In this document: one piece after another, positions 1 to 6,106 of the stretch | Layout of the letters: each line of letters begins with the position of its first letter | Position numbering within the stretch: position 1 is the stretch's first letter | Origin: DSOS01 sp035286585 | Lineage (GTDB): Bacteria > Chloroflexota > Anaerolineae > Anaerolineales > UBA4823 | Direction: 5' to 3' | Assembly: GCA_035286585.1 (NCBI GenBank) | Contig: DATEDC010000052.1 | Location: forward strand, 1 to 6,977 | Length of the DNA: 6,977 nucleotides | Program-made: the position numbers and the translations under genes | Notes under the pieces: model-generated | The model's input: only the letters and a program-made list of their open reading frames with translations | Told to the model about the DNA's origin: nothing | Database searches by the model: none

Positions 1-1
1 C

Positions 2-1381
2 GAAGCTATCCCGGGTGATGACCCGGCGACCGCAGAGCTGGTGCGCGCCGGCCGCACCATTGGCTGCTTCCAGATCGAAAGCCCCGGCATGCGCCTGACC
101 CTCAAAGAGCTGCAAGCCGACAGCGTGGACGACATCATGGCTGCCCTGGCCCTGTACCGTCCCGGGCCTCTGACCGGCGGTCTCAAGACCGCTTTCGTGC
201 GCCGGCTGCGCGGCGAAGAGCATGTGGAGCATTTGCACCCGGCGTTGCAGCCCCTCTTGGAAGATACCTACGGGGTGATCCTGTACCAGGAGCAGGTGCT
301 GCGCATCGCCCACGAGCTGGCCGGTTTGAGCTTGGAGGACGCCGACCTGCTGCGCCGGGCGATGAGCCATTTCGACCCTGGAGAGCGGATGAAGACCCTC
401 AGAGAGCGCTTTATCCAGGGAGCTCAGCGGCAGGCTGGCCTGCCCGAGAGCGTGGGGGAGCGGGTTTGGGAGCTGATGGCGGCCTTCGCCGGCTACGGCT
501 TCCCCAAGGCGCACGCCGCCTCGTACGCCCTGGTAGCCTGGCGAGCCGCCTGGTGCAAAGCCCACCACCCGGCGATCTTCCTGGCCGCAGTGCTGGCCAA
601 TTGGGGCGGCTACTACAGCCAGAGCAATTACCTGACAGAAGCCCGACGCATGGGTCTGGCGCTCCACCCACCGCACATCAACCATTCTCGCCGGGAGTTC
701 AGCGTGAGCTACCTGCAGGGCAGCCCGCACTTGTTCATGGGCCTGGACCAGGTGCGCGACCTGACCCGGCGAACGCAGCGGCGCATCCTGGAGGCGCGCC
801 CCTTCCGCTCATTAGATGATTTCCTGGCCCGCGCCGATCCGCGCCCCAGCGAGGCGGAAAACCTGGTGCGCTGCGGGGCGCTGGAGGGCCTGGGTTCGAT
901 CCCGCAACTGCTGCGCCAGCTCGAGAGCCGGAGCTGGCGGGGCGGGCAGCTGCCGCTCTTCACGCTCGAAGAAACTGTGGAGCCAGACTGGTCGCTTGAA
1001 GAAAAGGTGGCAGCCGAGGAGGCCGTATTGGGGGTGGGCGTATCCGCCCACCGTTTGGAGCTGGTCGCCGACCAGATCGCAGAGTTTGGGGCCCTGACGA
1101 CCGTGGAAGCCGCCGCTCGCCCCGGGGGGCGGGTGCGCGTGGCGGGCGTGCGCCAGGCCTGGCGGCGCAGCCAGACGGCGCGCGGCGATTACATCTACTT
1201 CATAGCGCTGGAGGACCTGGAAGGCATGCTGGACGTGATCATCCACAGCGATGTACACCGACGTCACCGGGAAGCCCTCTCCACCTCCGGGCCGTATGTC
1301 ATCGAGGGGAACGTTGAGCTCAACCCAGACAGCATCGAGCCGCTGATCCGGGCTGAGCGAATCTGGGGGCTGAGGACATAA
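2..1381 (+). CDS. dnaE: DNA polymerase III alpha subunit family (DnaE-type), C-terminal part, 5' truncated by window edge
   Basis: C-family replicative or translesion DNA polymerase subunit that extends DNA from a primer. The frame is open from base 2, and the residues before the GTG at 41 (PGDDPATAEL) already fit DnaE, so 41 is not the start. Numbering from codon 41: fingers-region motif FQIESPGM (10-17), RPGPL (40-44), LYQEQV (81-86), LLRRAMS (103-109), FAGYGFPKAHAASYA (149-163), an HhH-like region (about 230-285), a QLPLF segment (303-307), and an OB-fold (about 363-440) containing ALEDLEGMLDVII. The PHP domain and the catalytic palm aspartates would lie left of the window. The protein ends right after the OB-fold, with no room for the tau-binding C-terminal domain of main replicative DnaE. 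FQIESPGM looks like DnaE1, while YGFPKAHAASYA and QLPLF look more like DnaE2/ImuC, so the subfamily is unresolved. It converges on azlD. Confidence 0.93.
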   Translation, partial: EAIPGDDPATAELVRAGRTIGCFQIESPGMRLTLKELQADSVDDIMAALALYRPGPLTGGLKTAFVRRLRGEEHVEHLHPALQPLLEDTYGVILYQEQVLRIAHELAGLSLEDADLLRRAMSHFDPGERMKTLRERFIQGAQRQAGLPESVGERVWELMAAFAGYGFPKAHAASYALVAWRAAWCKAHHPAIFLAAVLANWGGYYSQSNYLTEARRMGLALHPPHINHSRREFSVSYLQGSPHLFMGLDQVRDLTRRTQRRILEARPFRSLDDFLARADPRPSEAENLVRCGALEGLGSIPQLLRQLESRSWRGGQLPLFTLEETVEPDWSLEEKVAAEEAVLGVGVSAHRLELVADQIAEFGALTTVEAAARPGGRVRVAGVRQAWRRSQTARGDYIYFIALEDLEGMLDVIIHSDVHRRHREALSTSGPYVIEGNVELNPDSIEPLIRAERIWGLRT

Positions 1382-1421
1382 AATACAATCCGCCCCTCCT
1401 GGCGAAGTTGTTAGAAGCCAG

Positions 1422-1464
1422 CAGGTGCGACGCACGCGTGCGACGCACGAATGCGTCGCACCTG
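1422..1464. repeat. 13-bp-period palindromic repeat array / hairpin between convergent genes
   Basis: Three units with a 13-bp period start at 1425, 1438 and 1451. Each contains the odd-centred palindromic core TGCGWCGCA; the third unit has the opposite central base. The outer parts also form a perfect 13-bp inverted repeat (1422-1434 with 1452-1464) around a 17-nt loop. The right arm ends at the base before the azlD stop codon. There is no clear T-run on either strand, so it is not a textbook intrinsic terminator. Its place between two convergent 3' ends still suggests an mRNA 3'-end or bidirectional termination role. A dispersed repeat of the lineage is an alternative. Confidence 0.7.
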
Positions 1465-1785
1465 TTATCCTTTAAAGCCCTTCAGGATGAGTAAAGCCGC
1501 CATGCCCACCAGGATGGTGAGGAAGACGTTTTTCGTGCGCCAGGCGACCAAGGAGGCCAGCAGGCCGGCCAGCAAGCGGCTGTTGCCCAGGGACAGGTCC
1601 AGGTGATCGGCAGGCAAGAGCAGCTCGGGGATAAATAACGCGCTGAGCACCGCGGGGGGCACGTAGCGCAAGAGGCGTTTGACCCTCAGGGGGATTTCCA
1701 TGCGGGCGAATAGCTGGATGAAAGAAAGCCGGATTAGGTAGGTGAGCAGCCCGGCTATCAGCATCGTCAGCCACAGCCAGATCAT
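1465..1785 (-). CDS. azlD: AzlD-family branched-chain amino acid export subunit
   Basis: Small membrane partner of AzlC; in characterised pairs the two proteins together export branched-chain amino acids or analogues across the cytoplasmic membrane. This 106-residue protein has about four hydrophobic segments (roughly 2-25, 42-60, 67-84 and 86-104). The order TYLIRLSFIQ (15-24), then LRYVPPAVLSAL (39-50), then WRTKN (82-86), is typical of AzlD, as is the length. The ATG start is at 1785 and overlaps the azlC stop as ATGA (1785-1782). A GGAG lies 9 nt upstream of the start. A longer reading of this frame, up to about 2079, lies inside azlC and looks nothing like AzlD, so it was discarded. It is the last gene of the operon. 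Substrate is inferred from family only. Confidence 0.92.
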   Translation of the reverse strand: MIWLWLTMLIAGLLTYLIRLSFIQLFARMEIPLRVKRLLRYVPPAVLSALFIPELLLPADHLDLSLGNSRLLAGLLASLVAWRTKNVFLTILVGMAALLILKGFKG

Positions 1786-2489
1786 CGCGGCTCGCTCCAC
1801 AGGCCGACGGAAATGCCCACCAGCCCGGCCAGGATCAACCCCAGCTTGAACGGTAGGCTGAAGAACAGCACAGCCGCCAATCCGGCAGCCAGCGCCGCCG
1901 CCACGCTGGAACGATCGCTCAGGGCGGGCACCACCAAGGCGAGGAAGGTGAGCGGCAGGGTGAAATCGAGCGACCAGCTTGCCGGCACCTGCTGACCCAG
2001 GAAGATGCCCAACGCCGTGCTGATCTGCCAGGTGCTCCACAGCGCCAGCCCGGCGCCCAAAAAATACCAGTGCCGCCAATCAGATGAAGCCGTGTTCAAC
2101 TCGGCATTTGGATTACCCTTCTGATAATGGGTGATTGAGACGGCGTAAGCTTCGTCGGTGAGCAGGTAGCTCAGCAGCCACTTCCAGGCGGGGCTCAGCT
2201 TTTTGAGATAAGGTGCAATCGAGGCGCTATATAGTGCATGGCGCAGGTTGACCACCCCGATCGTCAGCACGATGAGCACCGCCGGCGAGCCGGAAGCGAC
2301 GAGCTGGGCGGCGATAAACTGGGACGAGCCGGCGAAGACAATTGCCGACATCGCCTGGGCCGCGGCGGGGGGAATGCCAGCCGACAGAGCCAGTACGCCG
2401 TAGATCATTCCGAACGGGACCACCCCCAGCAGGATGGGCAGCTCATCTCTGACGCCGGCGAGTAATTCGCCCCCGCAGGGTGATTTCAT
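1782..2489 (-). CDS. azlC: AzlC-family branched-chain amino acid exporter, large subunit
   Basis: Large membrane subunit of the AzlCD export pair (branched-chain amino acids or analogues such as azaleucine in studied cases). The 235-residue length is normal for the family. Hallmarks visible are PFGMIYG (25-31), FAGSSQF (52-58), NLRHALYSAS (81-90) and LLTDEAYA (109-116), followed by hydrophobic segments around 142-164, 174-191, 195-212 and 215-231. The ATG start overlaps the TGA of the upstream ABC transporter gene by 4 bases (ATGA, 2489-2486). An AGGTGG lies only 1 nt before the start, too close for an ideal ribosome site, so re-initiation after the ABC gene is likely. No disrupted motifs are seen. 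Confidence 0.95.
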   Translation of the reverse strand: MKSPCGGELLAGVRDELPILLGVVPFGMIYGVLALSAGIPPAAAQAMSAIVFAGSSQFIAAQLVASGSPAVLIVLTIGVVNLRHALYSASIAPYLKKLSPAWKWLLSYLLTDEAYAVSITHYQKGNPNAELNTASSDWRHWYFLGAGLALWSTWQISTALGIFLGQQVPASWSLDFTLPLTFLALVVPALSDRSSVAAALAAGLAAVLFFSLPFKLGLILAGLVGISVGLWSEPR

Positions 2490-4426
2490 GCCACCTGGCG
2501 CTCGCGCGAGAATTGGGTCTCGTACAGGCTGGCGTAAAGGCCGCCCTGCTCCAGCAGCTCGGAGTGCGAGCCGCGTTCCACGATGCGGCCGCGGTCCATG
2601 ACCAGGATCAGGTCGGCTGCCAGAATGGTGCTCAGGCGATGGGCGATGACGATGCTGGTGCGGTCGGCCATGACCCGTTTCAACGCCTCCTGGATCAGGG
2701 CTTCGGACTCGCTATCCAGGTGGCTGGTGGCTTCATCGAGCACCAGGATGCGCGGGTCTTTCAGGATCACCCGCGCCAGGGCAATGCGCTGCTTCTCGCC
2801 GCCGCTCAGGCGGTAGCCGCGCTCTCCCACGACTGTATCGTAGCCATCCGGCAACTCTACGATAAAGTCGTGAATGTTCGCCGCCCGCGCCGCGGCCTCC
2901 AGCTCTGCCTGTGTGGCGTCCAGGCGGGCGTACAGCAGGTTGGTGCGGATGGTATCGTGGAAGAGATGGGTCTCCTGGGTGACCATGCCGATCTGGGAGG
3001 TCAGGGAATCCAGGCTGACCTCGCGCAGGTCGATGCCGTCCAGCAGAATGCTGCCTTCGCTGGGGTCGTACAGGCGGGGGATCAGATAGGTGAGCGTGGT
3101 TTTGCCCGCGCCCGAAGGTCCCACCAGGGCTACCAGTTGACCCGGCCGCACGTGGAAGCTGACCTTGTCCAAGGCGCGCTCGCGCGCCTGGCTGCGCGCC
3201 GTCTCCTCCGGTTCGTCGTCCCGGGTTGCCCTCCCCGGCCCGCCGCCCGAGAGCACCGCGGTGACATCCTCCATACGCCCGAAGCGGCGCACCTGGCTCA
3301 GCAGGTATTCTCCGCGGGCTTCATATTTGAAGGTGACGTTCACGAATTCCAGCTCGCCGCGGCTCTCGCGCAGCACGCGCGCCTCCGGCTTCTCGGGGAT
3401 ATCCTGCGGCAGGTCGATCACCTCGAAAACGCGCTCGAAGCTGACGATGGAGGTGGCAAATTCCACCGGCGCGTTTGCCAGTCCCTGCAAGGCGCTGTAC
3501 AGGCTGGTCAGGTAAGCGCCGAAGGCCACAATCGTCCCGATGGTGAAGGTTTTTTGGATGACCAGGTAGCCGCCCAGGCCGTACACCAGGGCTGTGCCGA
3601 CGGCGCTCAACAGGCCGATGATGACGAAGAAAGAGGTGCCCAGCACGGCGCGGCGCACACCGATATCGCGCACGCCGCCGGCGCGCTGCTCGAAGCGCTC
3701 TACCTCGGCCGCGGCGCGGCCAAAGAGCTTGACCAGCAGCGCGCCGCCGATGTTGAGCGTCTCGTTCATCACCGCGTTCATCTGGGCGTTGGCGTCCATA
3801 GCCTGGCGGGCGATATCCCGCAGGCGAGTGCCCAGTCGGCGAGCCACTATAATGAAGAGCGGCAGGATAATCACGCTGACCAGGGTGAGGCGCCATTCCA
3901 GGGTGAGCATGACCGCCAGCACCGCCGCAGCCTGGATCAGGTTGGTGATGATCCCCACGATGGTGTTGGAGATGGCGTTTTGGGCGCCGACCACGTCGTT
4001 GTTCAGCCGGCTCATCAGCTCGCCGACTTTGGTGTTGGTAAAAAAGCGCAGCGACATGCGCTGCAAACGGGCGTAGAGCGCCACGCGCAGGTCGTAGATC
4101 ACGCCCTCGCCAACGGCCGCGTTCAGGCGCCGCTGCCAGACGTTGATCGCCCCGCCCAGGGCGGGGATGAGCAGCAGGCCGAGCGAAAGCTGCACCAGGC
4201 GATCCAGCCGCCCGGCGGGCAGGGTTTTATCGATCAGCTCGCGCAGGATCAGGGGGGTGAGCAGGGTGAGCCCCGCGCCGACCAGGATGGCGACCAGCAT
4301 GCCGGCGATCTGCCAGCGATAGGGGTGTGAGTAAGCCAGGACGCGGCGCAGCAGCCCCCAGGTTACCCTTGGGCGCTCATCCGCCGAAGATAAATAACTC
4401 CACCAACCACCACCATGAAATCCCAT
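2486..4426 (-). CDS. ABC exporter half-transporter (fused transmembrane and ATPase domains, MsbA/MdlB-like)
   Basis: ATP-driven export protein expected to work as a dimer in the cytoplasmic membrane. The 646 residues hold a type-I exporter membrane domain (about 30-330, six predicted helices, including roughly 38-62, 155-176, 179-198, 264-287 and 294-313) and a nucleotide-binding domain: A-loop Tyr368, Walker A GPSGAGKT (436-443), Q-loop Gln484, signature LSGGE (540-544), Walker B ILVLDEA (560-566), D-loop (568-571) and H-loop His596. All ATPase motifs are intact. About 45 extra residues (371-417), Arg/Glu/Gly-rich, separate the A-loop from the strand leading to Walker A; most relatives have under ten residues there. 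The ATG at 4426 has a good GAGGTGA ribosome site (4431-4437). It is the first gene of an operon with azlC and azlD. Substrate is unknown: lipid, drug or peptide export all fit the fold. Confidence 0.95.
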   Translation of the reverse strand: MGFHGGGWWSYLSSADERPRVTWGLLRRVLAYSHPYRWQIAGMLVAILVGAGLTLLTPLILRELIDKTLPAGRLDRLVQLSLGLLLIPALGGAINVWQRRLNAAVGEGVIYDLRVALYARLQRMSLRFFTNTKVGELMSRLNNDVVGAQNAISNTIVGIITNLIQAAAVLAVMLTLEWRLTLVSVIILPLFIIVARRLGTRLRDIARQAMDANAQMNAVMNETLNIGGALLVKLFGRAAAEVERFEQRAGGVRDIGVRRAVLGTSFFVIIGLLSAVGTALVYGLGGYLVIQKTFTIGTIVAFGAYLTSLYSALQGLANAPVEFATSIVSFERVFEVIDLPQDIPEKPEARVLRESRGELEFVNVTFKYEARGEYLLSQVRRFGRMEDVTAVLSGGGPGRATRDDEPEETARSQARERALDKVSFHVRPGQLVALVGPSGAGKTTLTYLIPRLYDPSEGSILLDGIDLREVSLDSLTSQIGMVTQETHLFHDTIRTNLLYARLDATQAELEAAARAANIHDFIVELPDGYDTVVGERGYRLSGGEKQRIALARVILKDPRILVLDEATSHLDSESEALIQEALKRVMADRTSIVIAHRLSTILAADLILVMDRGRIVERGSHSELLEQGGLYASLYETQFSRERQVA

Positions 4427-4454
4427 CGAATCACCTCTTCAATTGTGCCGCTAA

Positions 4455-4483
4455 AATTTACCCGATTTTGGCCGAAAACGCAA
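4455..4483 (-). promoter_or_regulatory. Candidate sigma70-type promoter for the ABC-azlC-azlD operon, with an internal palindrome
   Basis: Read on the minus strand, TTGCGT (4483-4478), a 17-bp spacer and TAAATT (4460-4455) lie about 30 bp before the ABC start codon. The match to consensus is 3/6 and 4/6 with ideal spacing. The spacer and -35 region contain an imperfect palindrome centred on GGCC (4463-4480; 7 of 9 pairs are Watson-Crick and one more is a G-T pair), which could be an operator. A second possible -10, TATACT (4498-4493), lacks a decent -35. The assignment is tentative. Confidence 0.35.
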
Positions 4484-4526
4484 CTGCCCGAAAGTATAGT
4501 TATGCGCGCCAGAGATATCGGACGCC

Positions 4527-4601
4527 TCTTCGACTGCGTTGCGGGAGCTTTCTGAGCGGAGAATAACGCAGTCGAAGAAAGCTACCGCAACTCCGCTCAG
4601 A
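4527..4601. repeat. Composite inverted-module element (order R-Q-P then R'-Q'-P')
   Basis: This non-coding element sits between the cyclase and the ABC operon. On the plus strand, module R (4528-4540), Q (4539-4551) and P (4552-4561) are followed after 3 bp by R' (4565-4577), Q' (4578-4590) and P' (4591-4600). R/R' is a perfect 13-bp inverted pair (14 bp with 4527/4578), P/P' is perfect over 10 bp (11 with 4551/4601), and Q/Q' matches 12 of 13. Each module is inverted in place, so the three pairings cross one another and cannot all form one simple hairpin. No T-run follows on either strand. It may be a dispersed repeat, a structured RNA segment or a transcript-end element. Function is unknown. 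Confidence 0.75.
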
Positions 4602-4692
4602 GAGATCTATATCCTATGTCTCTGACAGGTTGCGTAGGTACACGTATTGTTTTAAGAAGGTGCAGCCAATGTCTGACCTGTGTTACACCTGC

Positions 4693-5940
4693 TTAAACCA
4701 CATCAGAGCGGACGCCAATCAAAAACCAGGTCTGCAGCGCGCCCCTCCCTTTAACCTCCAGCGAGCCGCGCGGTTCGCAGACGAACTCGTTTTTGAGCAG
4801 CTCGTAGGTGCTGTGGGTGATCTGGATGCGCCCGGGCACGCCCTGGGATTCCATGCGGCTGGCGACGTTCACCGCGTCTCCCCACAGGTCGTAGACGAAC
4901 TTCTTGCGCCCGATAACGCCGCCGATCACCGGGCCGGAGTTGATCCCGATGCGGAACTCGATCCGCCGGCCCAGGACGGGGGGCAGCTCCTCGACGTAGG
5001 CGTTCATCTCCAGGGCCAGGCGGGCCATCGCCTGGGCGTGGTCCGGGCGGGGGCGGGGCACGCCGGAGGCCGCCATGTAGTTGTCGCCGATGGTGCGGAT
5101 TTTCTCCAGGTCGTATTTCTCCACCAGGTCATCGAAATGCGAGACGATCTGGTTGAGCAGGCCGACCATCTCGACCGGCGCCAGGCTGGCGGTCAGCGGG
5201 GTGAATCCGACCAGGTCGGCGAACAGGATGCTGGCGCCCTGGAAGTGGTCCGCGATGGTGCGCTGTTCAGTCTTCAAGATGGCGGCGATCTCGCGCGGCA
5301 AAATATTGAGCAGCAGGTCCTGTGCTTTTTGTTCCTCGATGTGCAGCAAACGGTAAGCCTCGTTCTTCTGGTTGACGAAGTAGATCAGCATGACCAGCGC
5401 CAGGCTGGTGATGGCGGTGATGTTCATGACGAAGAAAGCCGTAACCAGCGGGGCGGGCAGGTTGTTCTCCGCGTCCAGGTAGGGTTGGAGCAGGCCGGCC
5501 AGGATCACCTGGGCCAGGTAAGCCAGCCACCAGGGGATGGCGCGCCGCGGCACGGAGAGCAGCAGCACACCAAGCGGGCTGCTCAGCGACCAGAGGATGA
5601 TCGCGCTCGAGGCGGCGATGCCGCCCAAGATCAGGGTCTGCAGGAAGGGGATGAGCAAACCGAAGGTCACCTGGCTGTACAGGAAGAAGCCGTGGCGGCG
5701 ATCCCTGGCGAAGCGGCGCAGGATGAGGATCGTCGCCAGGGTGTAAAAGAGCGAGAGGCCCCCAGCCAGCGGCTCCCGATTGAGCGCCAGGAGCAGCCCC
5801 CATACCGCACTGGCGAAGACAACCAGCAGGCTGCTGTAGGCCAGGACCCTCTTTTGCAAAGCCAGCTCGGGCGGGTCGTCCGGGTCGGCGCCGAGCGCGC
5901 TGAGCCGAGCTTGAAGGAGGCGGAAGAAAGGGATATTCAT
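4693..5940 (-). CDS. Membrane-bound class III adenylate/guanylate cyclase
   Basis: Predicted to make a cyclic nucleotide second messenger from ATP (or GTP). The 415-residue protein has about six hydrophobic segments (roughly 33-54, 58-76, 84-104, 108-130, 134-152 and 164-188). A linker helix (about 190-226, with LLLNILPREIAAILK) leads to a C-terminal cytoplasmic cyclase domain (about 232-410). Metal-binding aspartates are Asp242 (FADLVGFT) and Asp286 (TIGDNYMA); the base-selecting Asp351 (YDLWGD) and transition-state Asn358 and Arg362 (NVASRME) are present. The position normally Lys (cAMP) or Glu (cGMP), four residues before Asp286, is Arg282. The domain otherwise looks complete and active as a homodimer. 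The ATG at 5940 has AGGA 7 nt upstream. It is divergent from the toxin-antitoxin genes. No intrinsic terminator is obvious after its stop. Confidence 0.94.
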   Translation of the reverse strand: MNIPFFRLLQARLSALGADPDDPPELALQKRVLAYSSLLVVFASAVWGLLLALNREPLAGGLSLFYTLATILILRRFARDRRHGFFLYSQVTFGLLIPFLQTLILGGIAASSAIILWSLSSPLGVLLLSVPRRAIPWWLAYLAQVILAGLLQPYLDAENNLPAPLVTAFFVMNITAITSLALVMLIYFVNQKNEAYRLLHIEEQKAQDLLLNILPREIAAILKTEQRTIADHFQGASILFADLVGFTPLTASLAPVEMVGLLNQIVSHFDDLVEKYDLEKIRTIGDNYMAASGVPRPRPDHAQAMARLALEMNAYVEELPPVLGRRIEFRIGINSGPVIGGVIGRKKFVYDLWGDAVNVASRMESQGVPGRIQITHSTYELLKNEFVCEPRGSLEVKGRGALQTWFLIGVRSDVV

Positions 5941-5982
5941 GGGCGATTCCTGAGGTGCATTGTCCTAAAATGGTGAGTACAG

Positions 5983-6011
5983 AATGTACCGTATTTCGCT
6001 CAAACATGCAA
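5983..6011 (-). promoter_or_regulatory. Candidate promoter for the cyclase gene
   Basis: On the minus strand, TTGCAT (6011-6006), a 17-bp spacer and TACATT (5988-5983) lie about 43 bp before the cyclase ATG. The match is 3/6 and 4/6 with ideal spacing. The -35 overlaps a palindrome, CATGC-AA-GCATG (6005-6016). This is a weak call, supported mainly by position. Confidence 0.3.
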
Positions 6012-6038
6012 GCATGAAAGCTGTGCATTCTGTCCTAC

Positions 6039-6097
6039 TGATATTGACAAACTATACATCATCTATTATGATATTGATAATATATATATCATATTGA
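6039..6097 (+). promoter_or_regulatory. Promoter and probable autoregulatory operator of the toxin-antitoxin pair
   Basis: TTGACA (6044-6049, full consensus), a 17-bp spacer and TATGAT (6067-6072, 5/6) form a strong sigma70-type promoter, with transcription expected to start near 6079, about 28 bp before the antitoxin ATG. The 9-mer TGATATTGA occurs at 6039 and 6069, with a one-mismatch copy at 6089. The 30- and 20-bp steps put the copies on one helix face. An inverted repeat of 8-bp arms (6067-6074 with 6086-6093) spans the -10 and the start site. CopG/RHH antitoxins usually repress their own promoter by binding such short repeats, so this is the likely operator. Confidence 0.75.
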
Positions 6098-6106
6098 GGC
6101 AAAGCT

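Noticed and set aside
41..43. GTG at 41 as the start of the polymerase gene
   Set aside because: The frame is open to base 2 and the residues before it match conserved DnaE sequence; the gene simply enters from outside.
1465..2079. A longer start for azlD giving 204 residues
   Set aside because: The extra N-terminal part lies within azlC in another frame and has no AzlD or membrane character; the ATG at 1785 gives normal family length and an ATGA junction.
2480..4330. A 616-codon open frame on the plus strand, antisense to the ABC exporter gene
   Set aside because: The opposite strand has a complete ABC exporter with every ATPase motif. The antisense product is rich in Gln, His, Asp and Gly with no recognisable domain, as expected from a high-GC antisense frame.
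4511..4606. AGAGAT at 4511 and 4601 as target-site duplication around the module element
   Set aside because: Only 6 bp, and the left copy is 11 bp away from the element boundary, so chance is likely.
4601..4692. Intrinsic terminator directly after the cyclase stop
   Set aside because: Only a 6-bp inverted match (4625-4630 with 4676-4681) and no T-run were found on the minus strand.
4630..5976. A 448-codon open frame on the plus strand, antisense to the cyclase gene
   Set aside because: The cyclase on the minus strand has all catalytic residues and a good ribosome site. The antisense product is Gln/Asp/Gly-rich without known motifs.
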